Source of the DNA: Nostoc sp. MS1
Lineage (GTDB): Bacteria > Cyanobacteriota > Cyanobacteriia > Cyanobacteriales > Nostocaceae
Assembly: GCF_019976755.1 (NCBI RefSeq)
Contig: NZ_AP023441.1
Coordinates: forward strand, 6,941,501-7,005,500
Direction of reading: 5' to 3'
Length of the DNA: 64,000 nt
Of this stretch, positions 17,304-25,868 are shown in pieces; the first letter of the stretch is position 1; each line of letters begins with the position of its first letter. A program made the position numbers and the translations under genes. Under the pieces are notes generated by a model. That model made no database searches. It saw only the letters and a program-made list of their open reading frames with translations, and was not told the origin of the DNA.

Positions 17304-17819
17304 TTACCTGCGTTTTAAGGCGGTGAGTGTAAAACCACAAACCATGAAAACGCCAACTAAAGTTGAAGGCTCAGGTACTGGGCTATAAGAAACTGCATTG
17401 CTAAAAGATTGAGTCCCAACGGTAAAATTATATCCATCAACAGCGTAATTAATAGCAGGATCAAGTTTATCGCTGAAGAAAAATGACAATCCAAATGGTG
17501 AACCACCAGCTACATTTTGAAATACAGCAGGAGCAGGAATAGAACCAAACCCTGGATAATCAATATCATCTTCTGCTGTATAAACAACTCCAGGGTTTAC
17601 ATTGAAACTGAATTGGAGTGATTTAACTGGCGCTAGGGGAATAGATTGGTTAGCAAAAGTTGAATCATCAAAACTAAAATTCCCGCTACCTTGAGTTGTG
17701 GGAGTATCTACTCGGAATGAATATCTAATAACTGCTGCGCTTGCAGACTGAGAATTGATAATTGGTAAACTTAAAGCAATACTAAAAGTAGTCAAAGCTA
17801 GTGTTGATAATAGTTTCAT
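17304..17819 (-). CDS. PEP-CTERM sorting-domain secreted protein, 171 aa
   Basis: A secreted protein with an N-terminal signal peptide (LSTLALTTFSIALSLPIINS, cleavage likely near SASAA). The beta-rich mature part contains GSGNFSFDDSTF. At the C-terminus is a complete PEP-CTERM signal: VPEPST, then a hydrophobic stretch (LVGVFMVCGFTLTAL) and KRR. PEP-CTERM tails are recognised by exosortase and are associated with exopolysaccharide export, which fits the large polysaccharide cluster later in this window, though no exosortase gene is seen here. The motif identification is firm; the protein's role is unknown. Confidence 0.88.
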   Translation of the reverse strand: MKLLSTLALTTFSIALSLPIINSQSASAAVIRYSFRVDTPTTQGSGNFSFDDSTFANQSIPLAPVKSLQFSFNVNPGVVYTAEDDIDYPGFGSIPAPAVFQNVAGGSPFGLSFFFSDKLDPAINYAVDGYNFTVGTQSFSNAVSYSPVPEPSTLVGVFMVCGFTLTALKRR

Positions 17820-17921
17820 GTCAGCTTACCTCAAATATGTTTGTGTGAAAATTGACATTAATCAAATTCGAGAGATAGAAAATTTGCTATGGTTTTGAGT
17901 GCTTTCCATGCAATCAAAAAT

Positions 17922-18359
17922 CTACCAATCAGGTGTAGTTACAGATAATTCTTGCCAAGGAGTACAATCTGGTTGTTGAGTAGAACTTGGGGTGGAGCTA
18001 CCATTACAGCCACGAATTTTGAAGTTATATTTGACCATATCCCTAGCTCCTGCATATGTCCAACTACGTGCATTTGCATCGTCAACTTGTGCTATATCTT
18101 CTTTTCCATCACCCCAACTAACTTGATAAAAATCATTTTTTTGGCACACATCCCAGGAGATAATTATTCTGCGAACTCTGCTAGTATCAGCAGTTAATTT
18201 ATAAGGATTTCGAGAGTTGCAAGTAGAGTTGTTGGGTTGATTATTACAGTTGTTGCTACCAGCAGAGCATTGAGCAAAAGTTTTAATTGGACTGATTAAA
18301 TTTAAAGTAAGACTGGTTAAGAAGAAGGTAATTGTCAGACTATATTGGAATCTACTCAT
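17922..18359 (-). CDS. Unknown secreted cysteine-rich protein, 145 aa
   Basis: It starts with a signal peptide (SLTITFFLTSLTLNLISPIKTFA, likely cut before QCSAG). The mature part has six or more cysteines in CSAGSNNCNNQPNNSTC, DVCQ, RGCNG and PDCTPW, suggesting disulfides outside the cytoplasm. The middle (RRIIISWDVCQKNDFYQVSWGDG, then SWTYAGARDMVKYNFKIRGC) looks like a small fibronectin-type beta-sandwich, but this is only an impression. It lies upstream of the PEP-CTERM gene in the same direction (102-bp gap) and downstream of the porin gene, so these may be co-expressed envelope or secreted proteins. Confidence 0.7.
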   Translation of the reverse strand: MSRFQYSLTITFFLTSLTLNLISPIKTFAQCSAGSNNCNNQPNNSTCNSRNPYKLTADTSRVRRIIISWDVCQKNDFYQVSWGDGKEDIAQVDDANARSWTYAGARDMVKYNFKIRGCNGSSTPSSTQQPDCTPWQELSVTTPDW

Positions 18360-18475
18360 AAGAAACTCCTCTATCTTGGCTATGTTTATTGGCGTTGCTG
18401 ACAGGCTATAGATTTATCTCGTAGACAAGCGAATAATGTTGTATTTCCGCCTTCAAGCAACGCCAATTTCTCAAA

Positions 18476-20158
18476 TTAAAAGGTGAATGTAGTCCGAATT
18501 ACTCCGAGTACAGCATCACTATTGCGCTCATCATGATTAGGCGCAGTCAACCAAATTAAGCCAGGAGTAATAGAAATATTGTCGGAAAATGCGTAGGAAT
18601 AAAAAGCCTCGATGTGAAAAGATGTGTCGCGATCGCTGGCGGAATTGCGATTTTGTGGCTCTACCCTTCTGGGGGAAAATGCCGGGGCGATCGCAGCATC
18701 AGCACCAGTCACTTTCGGCTCCATACCCACGATAATGCCTGCCAGATTGCCACGTTTGCCCAAGTCAGGAAAGGCTAATCCTACTGCATAATTCCAGATA
18801 TCAGCATCTCCTACACCTAAAAGTCTAGTTGTGGCATAACCAACCCAACCATTGATATAAAAACGTGGGTTGACTTGGAAAGATGCTTCTAAGCCATAAG
18901 CATTTGTAGAAACCGGACTATCAGTAACTAAGCCCAAGTTCGCCTTTTTACTACCTGTACCGGGAATAGCTAAATCATCATTGAGGTTATCGTAGGCATT
19001 GACATAGGTAAATGCAACACTGAGGCGATCGCTAGGACGAAAAACTAGCTGGGCGATCGCACCATAGGAGCCATTGAAGATACCATTTTTACTACTAGGA
19101 TCGGCTGGTGTATTCGATAGATATCCTAAACTCAACTCCAACTGGTCAGAGAATCGATGTCTAAGTCCAATCCCTGCACCTTGAGGCACGAAATAGTAAA
19201 CTGAATTGCGACTACCAAATCTAGATAAAGCACCAGTTGCGCCATCATCCCCATCTAAAAAAGGGTTGACTGTATCCATAAAATCATCAACTTCCCCCTC
19301 ATTAGCAAACAAAGTAACTTCGGTTTTTTGTCCTATGGGGAATCTGTAAAACAGCGTATCTATACCTAGCTCGTTATTTTCTGGCGCATCGTCACCAATT
19401 TCGCCGTTAAAAGCCAGGGTTCCTTCTGGCAACCTACTCCTAGTTCCAGCCTTACTAGAATAGTAATTGAGATTGAGAGCTTGCAGGCGCGTTCTCAAAA
19501 GGTCTTTACCAGTAAAACTGGTATCCAAATTGAGGCGGACGCGATCGCCAAAAGTAGTAACTTTGGGAATATCTACACCAGTGGAATCTTGCCCAGCTGC
19601 AAACCCAGAGACAACAAACAAAGCTTCTTCGTTGAGTTTGGTTGTAGTAGAAAATTGTTGTTGTTCTACCACTGCCAAACGGGGTTCTAAAGCATCAACT
19701 CGACCGCGTAAACTCGTTAATTCAGTTGCGAAAGTTTCTTGTAACTTTTGCAGTGTCGCCAAGTCCTCCTTTCTAACTAAATCAGAGGTGGCTGTAGCAA
19801 TTAGTTGATTAATCCGCTCTAAGCAAGCATTCACACCTGCTGCAAATTCATAACGAGTCATCGCCCGATTACCCCGATAGGTGGCATTAGGATAACCAGC
19901 AATACATCCGTAACGTTCTACTAAAGATTGCAATGCGGCAAAAGCCCAATCTGTAGGTTGAACATCAGATAGTTGGGAAACAGAATTAACCTGTGCAAAT
20001 GTTACATCAGTCTGATCTAAAGATGGCGAATTAATCAACTGTGTGTTCCCCTCTGGCTGAAGGACATTTTCAGCTAAAACTGGCAGTGCCATAATTGCTG
20101 ATAATATTCCCACAGCTATTGGTGAAATCAACAGCCACTTACTAAACATATCCAACAT
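18476..20158 (-). CDS. SLH-domain OprB-type porin
   Basis: A 560-aa outer-membrane porin of the cyanobacterial SLH-OprB (iron uptake porin/SomA-like) family. It has a signal peptide (about residues 8-28). An S-layer homology domain follows at about 60-117 (VSQLSDVQPTDWAFAALQSL, YGCIAGYPNATYRGNRAMTR), which anchors to pyruvylated cell-wall polysaccharide. Then comes a coiled coil (about 118-160) and the long OprB beta-barrel, ending in a terminal Phe (RTTFTF), the usual outer-membrane insertion signal. It permits diffusion of small solutes or ions; the exact substrate is unknown. It lies 138 bp downstream of the phosphoesterase gene in the same direction. Confidence 0.92.
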   Translation of the reverse strand: MLDMFSKWLLISPIAVGILSAIMALPVLAENVLQPEGNTQLINSPSLDQTDVTFAQVNSVSQLSDVQPTDWAFAALQSLVERYGCIAGYPNATYRGNRAMTRYEFAAGVNACLERINQLIATATSDLVRKEDLATLQKLQETFATELTSLRGRVDALEPRLAVVEQQQFSTTTKLNEEALFVVSGFAAGQDSTGVDIPKVTTFGDRVRLNLDTSFTGKDLLRTRLQALNLNYYSSKAGTRSRLPEGTLAFNGEIGDDAPENNELGIDTLFYRFPIGQKTEVTLFANEGEVDDFMDTVNPFLDGDDGATGALSRFGSRNSVYYFVPQGAGIGLRHRFSDQLELSLGYLSNTPADPSSKNGIFNGSYGAIAQLVFRPSDRLSVAFTYVNAYDNLNDDLAIPGTGSKKANLGLVTDSPVSTNAYGLEASFQVNPRFYINGWVGYATTRLLGVGDADIWNYAVGLAFPDLGKRGNLAGIIVGMEPKVTGADAAIAPAFSPRRVEPQNRNSASDRDTSFHIEAFYSYAFSDNISITPGLIWLTAPNHDERNSDAVLGVIRTTFTF

Positions 20159-20296
20159 TATTGCCCTCTCACACCAATTGATATCAAAACAGTTAGTAGT
20201 AATTGAAGTTCTGAAAAACAGTCTTAAAGACAGCCGTTTTATCTCAGTCTTGCTGTGTCAGATGGGTTTAAAACTACTCATCTGACATAGCAAAAC

Positions 20297-23200
20297 TTAC
20301 TTCTTAGCTTCTGTAGAGCGATCGTTTTGACTTAATTGCCAACGCTTGAGAAATTCAGCCCGGTTTCTACGTAAATCATTACCACTGCGTTCTTCTGGGT
20401 AGGGAATTTCATCACCTTTAATACCCGCCCAAAGAATTTCGTTAAACTCTTCAGGGTCGAGTTTATCTTCACCGATGAAGTTGAAATCCTTAGTCATACT
20501 AGCCCACCAATTTTTGTCACGCAGCATGGGTATAACCGCAGTCTTGGTAACTGTGGAATCTTCACAAGCTGGTACTAATTTTGGATCTACCGGGGCAACA
20601 CACAAGTTACCTGGCACAATAGCGGTATAAGGTTTAATATCTGGCTCTCTGGTGAAAGCGTCTGACATTGGTTCCGCATTGGCATCAGTTATTCCCAAAT
20701 AACCAATGTTGAGCAAATCTTCGATTGTGCGTAAGATGCTGGTAGTGTTGTAGTTGGTTTTTATTAAGGAACCCCGTTTTGTGTAAGGCGAGATTACATA
20801 GGCTAAAGAACGGTGAGAATCAACGTGATCGGGGCCGTTTTGTGAGTCATCTTCAATGATGAAGATAGCTGTTTCTTTCCATTCCGGCATGTGCGAGATT
20901 TTTTCTACCAGCTTGCCTATAGCATAGTCGTTATCTGCCATCTGCAATTGAGGAGTGTTTAACCCTGCCAAAGCAGTGCCAAAGGAACCAAAATGATCGT
21001 GAGGTAGACGCACGAGCATGAGATTGGGCAACCCATGTTGCTCAATATCCCTTTCCCACTCTTTATATAAATAAATATCTGGATTGTTCATGTCGAATGA
21101 CCGGAAGAAAAGATCCGTTTTATCCAACAGAACGTTTTTGGTTACGGGTGCTTGGGGAATTTTATCTAAGAAAGGATTTGGTGAGATGGGGATATACGCT
21201 GGGTTGTTTGGATCGGGTTTGGTGGGGTCAGGTAAGCTAGTCGTATAAGGAACACCATTATCCACAAAGAAGCCATAGTTGCGTACAGTCTTACCAGAAC
21301 GGAGTGCCGCATCCCAAAGATAACCACCAACGGCATTTGACTCTACTTCACCATCACCCTCTGGAGCATTAACATCTCTGGTTCCAGGTAATATGGAAGA
21401 CTGACCAGAAGGATCTAAAATTCCGGTGATGCGGGTATTGACGGGAGATTGATTAGCACTGGTTTGCGGTAGGGCAAGGCTAATATTGCGGTTGGTACCT
21501 TCATAATCGTAGGTCAAACCGTTGAAGCCAGCATTACCGTAAAGGACTGATTGTGTTTTCTCGGTGTAATCTGTAGTCCGGGCAAAAGTAGACCAACTCC
21601 AACCCACACCACTAGATTCGCCACTGTCGTAGAAGTTATCAAAGGTGGCAAAATCAAGGGCTAGTTGGTGATGATTAGGACTAATACGTTGTGGGAATAG
21701 AGTTAAAGCAGGATCGCCATTACCAATAGGTAAGTCACCTAGCACTTGGTCGTAGGTACGATTTTCTTTAACGATGTAGATGACGTGCTTGATTTTGGTT
21801 TGTAAATACTGCATCGTTCGGTCAGGACGGCGATTGTCAAAACCGTTGTTTTTGTCTACCAATGCAGAGAGGCTGGTCAAAGTACCACCACTGGGAACAA
21901 GAATAACCGCAATACCAGCTTTTTCTAATGCCCAGTTGTATTCATTTCTAAATGTGGTGTTGCGTGCTAGTCCGGCTGGTGTTGTCCGGCTATTGGAGGG
22001 GTTGGGGCCAGAAGTGCTTTTGGCGTTCACAACATACAAGTTGCGACCATCAGCGCTAACACTAACTGAATTAGGATACCAACCTGTGGGAATACGTCCA
22101 GCCACTCTCCCGGAGCGTAAATTTACCACAGCGATCGCATTTTCACCGCCCAAAGTTACATACAGTTGGCTACCATCTGGACTCAAAGCCAGAGAGTTGG
22201 AGTTTGCACCTTTGTATCTATCTCCAGGTCGAGAAAGGGAGATGTCGGCTACAACTTTATTGCTGTTGGTATCAATAACGGAAACTGAGTCGCTGTTACC
22301 GTTAGCGACATAAAGGCGATTTTGATCAGGTGATAGTAATACTTTATTTGGCTGATCACCTACAGGAATTTTGGTAATAGCACCAGAATTGATATTGACA
22401 GCCAGCACTTCATTATCTCTTTGGCTAGTGACATAAGCTGTGTCTGCTAAACCATTGCTAGAACTTTTAAGCGCTACATCAAAAGGAAATTCTCCTGTTG
22501 CTACTTGCTGTCCTGGTTTAAAGAATTTGATTTCTCGCAATACCTGACGCTTATTAGTATCAACAATCGAGATCGAGTCATTTTCAAAATTAGCCGCTAC
22601 TAAAGTTTTGCCATCTTTACTGACTCCAAAACCTGCGACAACTGCACCTGTGGCTATAGCTTTAGCTGGGGTGTCTTTGAGTAAACCGCCATCATACTTA
22701 GGAAATGGTGCAGTTTGGTTAGAGTTGTGACCTAAAAGGATAAAAGGGGCATCTGGTACATATTGTTTACCACTTAAGGTATATACGTATATGCGATCGT
22801 CAATGCCGCCTGATACATAAAAACGTTGACCATCAGGCGACCAAGTTAAACCATTGTAAGTATTGGGGATATTGATTTGTTGGCGTTTAACTAACTTACC
22901 GCTACTGACATCAAAAACAAATACCCACTCAGCTTTTGAAGTGCTAACACTGGTTGGTTTACCAGTTGTAGGATCTAAAACAGGGTAAGTAATATTACTA
23001 CCACTTTCTGTTTTAAAATTTTGGTTATAACCACTAGTAAGCACTAAAAGAGTTTTACCATCAGGGCTAAGAGATGTAGTTACAGCTTCAGCCGCATCAG
23101 CGTTATCATCTTTGCGTAAATCAGTCTTTAATGGTGCAAAAGTCGAGCCTGGTGCAGCCGCAGGTGTGATTACCTGGCCCGTAGGTAATAAAGCTGCACC

Positions 23201-23317
23201 ACCTCCCAAATTACCAACAGGGGCATTAGTACGCGCAAATACTGTTGATGTATTTGCACTCATTACTCCTGTTAGTATAAAACATAGGATATAGTCTAAC
23301 TTTTTATTAGTAGCCAT
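20297..23317 (-). CDS. Beta-propeller / phosphoesterase fusion (YncE-alkaline phosphatase type)
   Basis: A 1006-aa exported protein. After a signal peptide (LDYILCFILTGVMSANTSTVFA) comes a seven-bladed type propeller with YVTN-like repeats (for example NRLYVANGNSDSVSVIDTNS, SQLYVTLGGENAIAVVNLRS and RNLYVVNAKS, about residues 50-480). From about residue 510 is a phosphoesterase or alkaline-phosphatase-fold domain: KHVIYIVKENRTYDQVLGDL, NHHQLALDFATFDNFYDSGE, and FIIEDDSQNGPDHVDSHRS, which carries the metal-binding-type Asp and His residues. This fits the bifunctional YncE/alkaline phosphatase family, which hydrolyses phosphoesters outside the cytoplasm; the substrate is unknown. A possible Pho box lies just upstream. 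Confidence 0.88.
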   Translation of the reverse strand: MATNKKLDYILCFILTGVMSANTSTVFARTNAPVGNLGGGAALLPTGQVITPAAAPGSTFAPLKTDLRKDDNADAAEAVTTSLSPDGKTLLVLTSGYNQNFKTESGSNITYPVLDPTTGKPTSVSTSKAEWVFVFDVSSGKLVKRQQINIPNTYNGLTWSPDGQRFYVSGGIDDRIYVYTLSGKQYVPDAPFILLGHNSNQTAPFPKYDGGLLKDTPAKAIATGAVVAGFGVSKDGKTLVAANFENDSISIVDTNKRQVLREIKFFKPGQQVATGEFPFDVALKSSSNGLADTAYVTSQRDNEVLAVNINSGAITKIPVGDQPNKVLLSPDQNRLYVANGNSDSVSVIDTNSNKVVADISLSRPGDRYKGANSNSLALSPDGSQLYVTLGGENAIAVVNLRSGRVAGRIPTGWYPNSVSVSADGRNLYVVNAKSTSGPNPSNSRTTPAGLARNTTFRNEYNWALEKAGIAVILVPSGGTLTSLSALVDKNNGFDNRRPDRTMQYLQTKIKHVIYIVKENRTYDQVLGDLPIGNGDPALTLFPQRISPNHHQLALDFATFDNFYDSGESSGVGWSWSTFARTTDYTEKTQSVLYGNAGFNGLTYDYEGTNRNISLALPQTSANQSPVNTRITGILDPSGQSSILPGTRDVNAPEGDGEVESNAVGGYLWDAALRSGKTVRNYGFFVDNGVPYTTSLPDPTKPDPNNPAYIPISPNPFLDKIPQAPVTKNVLLDKTDLFFRSFDMNNPDIYLYKEWERDIEQHGLPNLMLVRLPHDHFGSFGTALAGLNTPQLQMADNDYAIGKLVEKISHMPEWKETAIFIIEDDSQNGPDHVDSHRSLAYVISPYTKRGSLIKTNYNTTSILRTIEDLLNIGYLGITDANAEPMSDAFTREPDIKPYTAIVPGNLCVAPVDPKLVPACEDSTVTKTAVIPMLRDKNWWASMTKDFNFIGEDKLDPEEFNEILWAGIKGDEIPYPEERSGNDLRRNRAEFLKRWQLSQNDRSTEAKK

Positions 23318-23361
23318 TGTGTACCATATAAAAAATCAATACTTATTATGTTTATGGTTCA

Positions 23362-23391
23362 TGATTATGGTTAAGCTAAGATTTGGTTAAT
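23362..23391 (-). promoter_or_regulatory. Possible Pho box upstream of the phosphoesterase gene
   Basis: On the gene's strand three 8-mers occur with an 11-bp period: ATTAACCA, CTTAGCTT and CATAATCA. Each matches 7 of 8 positions of the cyanobacterial Pho-box unit PyTTAAPyPy(T/A) as I recall it. The array ends 45 bp before the ATG. In another register one perfect unit, CTTAACCA, is present. The region is AT-rich, so chance matches are possible. Confidence 0.4.
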
Positions 23392-23621
23392 TTTTTCGTA
23401 TTAAAATTTTGTTAGATTTAGAAACAAATTGTAAGTTTTCTCAGCCTCACATATAATTATTGCAGAAGTATTTTGACTAACTTCATTACATAAATACACA
23501 AAAATAGTTTACCTTTAAATAAAGTATAAAACTTTGTTTAGTTATTTGTGATTGCGCTCCATTTAGTTGTAGAAAATGAAGCAAATTGAGAGGTTATTTA
23601 TCAAGCAAAAATAAAATTACT

Positions 23622-23745
23622 GTAGTGGCGTGTCTAGGCTAAACTTGTGCATTAGCCAACAATCTAACATCTGCGTTCATCTGCGTTCATCTGCGTTCAA
23701 TTTTTTCAAATTTATTGCAAAATTTTAGTCTAGACACGCCACTAC
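23622..23745. mobile_element. MITE-like element with 22-bp terminal inverted repeats
   Basis: GTAGTGGCGTGTCTAGGCTAAA at 23622-23643 is the inverse of 23724-23745 with one mismatch. The 124-bp element has no reading frame and holds three tandem CTGCGTTCAT-type 10-mers (about 23671-23700). No clear target duplication is seen. The rest of the 23318-24064 gap is AT-rich; it holds the possible Pho box and a possible gene remnant. Confidence 0.7.
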
Positions 23746-23778
23746 TTAAGATTTACTTATTAAAATTAGTAAATTTAA

Positions 23779-23961
23779 TTTTTTAGCAGTAGTCTTTATG
23801 ATATTAGTCTTTCAGTTTCAGTTAAAAATCTAATTAAACTTCTTATACCTACAGTTGGTATTAGATACTTTTCTGGTGCATGTCGTATTAATTTGATAGC
23901 TCAAGCGATCGCGGAAGTTGCAAGTAAAATTAAAGACATTACTTTTGGTAGATTAATTTAA
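23779..23961 (+). pseudogene. Possible gene remnant without a start codon
   Basis: An open frame of about 60 codons ends at a TAA near 23961 and reads, in part, NLIKLLIPTVGIRYFSGAC and INLIAQAIAEVASKIKDI. It looks protein-like, with alternating hydrophobic and charged residues and a GCGATCGC octamer. It has no ATG or GTG start and no recognisable family. It may be the tail of a lost gene, or chance. Confidence 0.25.
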
Positions 23962-24064
23962 AGCTTTTAGCGATCGCTCTTGCATTAAAACTGGTGCTGA
24001 TTTATGGTTGGCGCTATCATTACAAGTGCGGCATAACCAGTCAAACAATTAATGGTGAGGTGAA

Positions 24065-25630
24065 ATGCTTACAAGAAACGAACACATTTCCCAAATCATA
24101 GTGACGGCTGCACAAATGCGCGACATTGAAGCGCGAATATTTGCAGCCGGAATGCCTGTATCTGCTTTAATGGAAAAGGTAGCTGGATTAGTTACTAGAC
24201 GCATTCAAGATATTTTTCCACAACACAATATTTCTTCTCTATTTTCCTCATCCCCCGAAGTAGGAATCCTCGTCGGCCCTGGACACAATGGTGGTGATGC
24301 GTTAGTTGTGGCGAGAGAACTATATTTTAGTGGGTATCGAGTTTGGATTTATTTGCCTTTTGATAAGCTTAAGGAATTAACATCACAGCATTTACAGTAT
24401 GCTCAAAGTTTAGATATACCTTGTTATCAAGATGTTGAGCAATTACCAAATTGTGATTTTCTAGTTGATGGTTTGTTTGGTTTTGGTTTAGAAAGGGCAA
24501 TTACTGATCCTATTGCTGCTGTAATTAATCAATTGAATCAATGGAATAAGCCGATTATTAGTATTGATTTACCTTCAGGTTTGCATACTGATACTGGCAA
24601 AGTCTTAGGGACGGCCATTCGTGCAACTTATACCTTGTGTTTAGGTTTGTGGAAACAAGGTTTATTGCAAGATCAGGCGTTAGATTATATCGGGAAAGCT
24701 GAGTTAATTAATTTTGATATTCCCCTGGCTGATGTGCAAGCTGTATTGGGGGATGTACCTAAAGTTAAACGCATTACATCGGCGACAGCTTTATCTACTT
24801 TACCTTTACCTCGTCCGCCAGTGACGCACAAGTATAAAGAAGGACATTTATTATTAATTTGTGGTTCCCGACGTTATGCTGGTGGGGCAATTTTAACAGC
24901 TTTGGGTGCAAGGGGTAGCGGTGTAGGAATGTTATCGATTGCTGTACCTGAATCTTTGAAGCATCTTTTAGTATCGCATTTGCCAGAAGCATTGGTGATT
25001 GGTTGTCCAGAGACGAAAACGGGAGCCATTGCCCAGTTACAATTACCAGAGAAGACTGAGTTAAGTGACTTTAGTGCGATCGCCATTGGCCCTGGTTTAA
25101 CTAAAGATGCTACATCTATTGTGCAGGAAGTCTTGAGTTGCGATCGCCCTTTAGTTCTCGATGCCGATGGTTTAAATATTTTGGCACAGTTAGGAACAAT
25201 ACCCACATTACAAAAGCGTCAAGCTGCAACCATACTTACACCCCATACAGGCGAATTCGCTAGATTATTTCCTGACATTACCGATGCTAAACACGATAGA
25301 GTGAAAGCCGTGCGGGAAGCTGCCGCTCAAAGCGGTGCAGTGGTATTGTTAAAAGGAGCGAGAACTGCCATATCTAACCCTCAAGGTTCAGTGTGGATTA
25401 ATCCTGAAAGTACGCCTGCTTTGGCTCGTGGTGGTAGTGGTGATGTGTTAACAGGGTTACTTGGTGGGTTATTAGCGCAGGGTGTTAATAAAAATATAGC
25501 TGTAGAGGATATTGTGGCGACTGCTGCATGGTGGCACGCCCAAGCTGGTATTTTAGCAGCTAGTGAGCGTACAGAGTTAGGCGTAGATGCGTTTACATTG
25601 TCGCAGTATTTGTTAAGGGTTATTAATTGA
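24065..25630 (+). CDS. nnr: Bifunctional NAD(P)HX epimerase/dehydratase
   Basis: A 521-aa fusion enzyme that repairs hydrated NADH and NADPH. The N-terminal YjeF_N epimerase domain (about residues 10-225) shows VGILVGPGHNGGDALVVAREL and FLVDGLFGFGLERAI, then ISIDLPSGLHTDTG. The C-terminal ADP-dependent dehydratase domain (about 235-520) shows HKYKEGHLLLICGSRRYAGG, AIAIGPGLTKD, LVLDADGLNILAQL, ILTPHTGEFARLFP and the ADP-binding RGGSGDVLTGLLGGLLAQG. Both halves look complete. ATG at 24065 with GGTGAGG-like sequence upstream. It is single and followed by the 42-bp repeat array and an insertion sequence. Confidence 0.95.
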   Translation: MLTRNEHISQIIVTAAQMRDIEARIFAAGMPVSALMEKVAGLVTRRIQDIFPQHNISSLFSSSPEVGILVGPGHNGGDALVVARELYFSGYRVWIYLPFDKLKELTSQHLQYAQSLDIPCYQDVEQLPNCDFLVDGLFGFGLERAITDPIAAVINQLNQWNKPIISIDLPSGLHTDTGKVLGTAIRATYTLCLGLWKQGLLQDQALDYIGKAELINFDIPLADVQAVLGDVPKVKRITSATALSTLPLPRPPVTHKYKEGHLLLICGSRRYAGGAILTALGARGSGVGMLSIAVPESLKHLLVSHLPEALVIGCPETKTGAIAQLQLPEKTELSDFSAIAIGPGLTKDATSIVQEVLSCDRPLVLDADGLNILAQLGTIPTLQKRQAATILTPHTGEFARLFPDITDAKHDRVKAVREAAAQSGAVVLLKGARTAISNPQGSVWINPESTPALARGGSGDVLTGLLGGLLAQGVNKNIAVEDIVATAAWWHAQAGILAASERTELGVDAFTLSQYLLRVIN

Positions 25631-25690
25631 ATTAATTAATACTCGTTTTCTTTAAGATTATACAAAGCTTAGTTTTTTATTCGCTTAACT

Positions 25691-25858
25691 ATGCAATCTT
25701 AATGCAGCCGTTTGCATTGTTAATACAGTGAAATGCAATCTTAGTGCAACCGCTTGCATTGTTAATCCAGTAAAATGCAATCTTAATTCAACCACCTGCA
25801 TTGTTAATACAGTGAAATGCAATCTTAATGCAATTGCCTGTATTGTTAACGCATTTGC
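25691..25858. repeat. Four tandem 42-bp repeats
   Basis: Four units of exactly 42 bp start at 25691, 25733, 25775 and 25817, each opening ATGCAATCTTA. Within a unit, ATGCAA and TTGCAT (TTGTAT in the fourth) form an inverted pair. Units differ at a handful of bases, and the fourth diverges in its last 10. The array ends 10 bp before the insertion sequence. The 97-aa reverse frame across it encodes a 14-residue repeat, but I see no support for translation. Confidence 0.9.
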
Positions 25859-25868
25859 TGGCTTACAT

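Noticed and set aside
25691..25858. CRISPR array
   Set aside because: The 42-bp units are directly joined with no variable spacers, and no cas genes are nearby.
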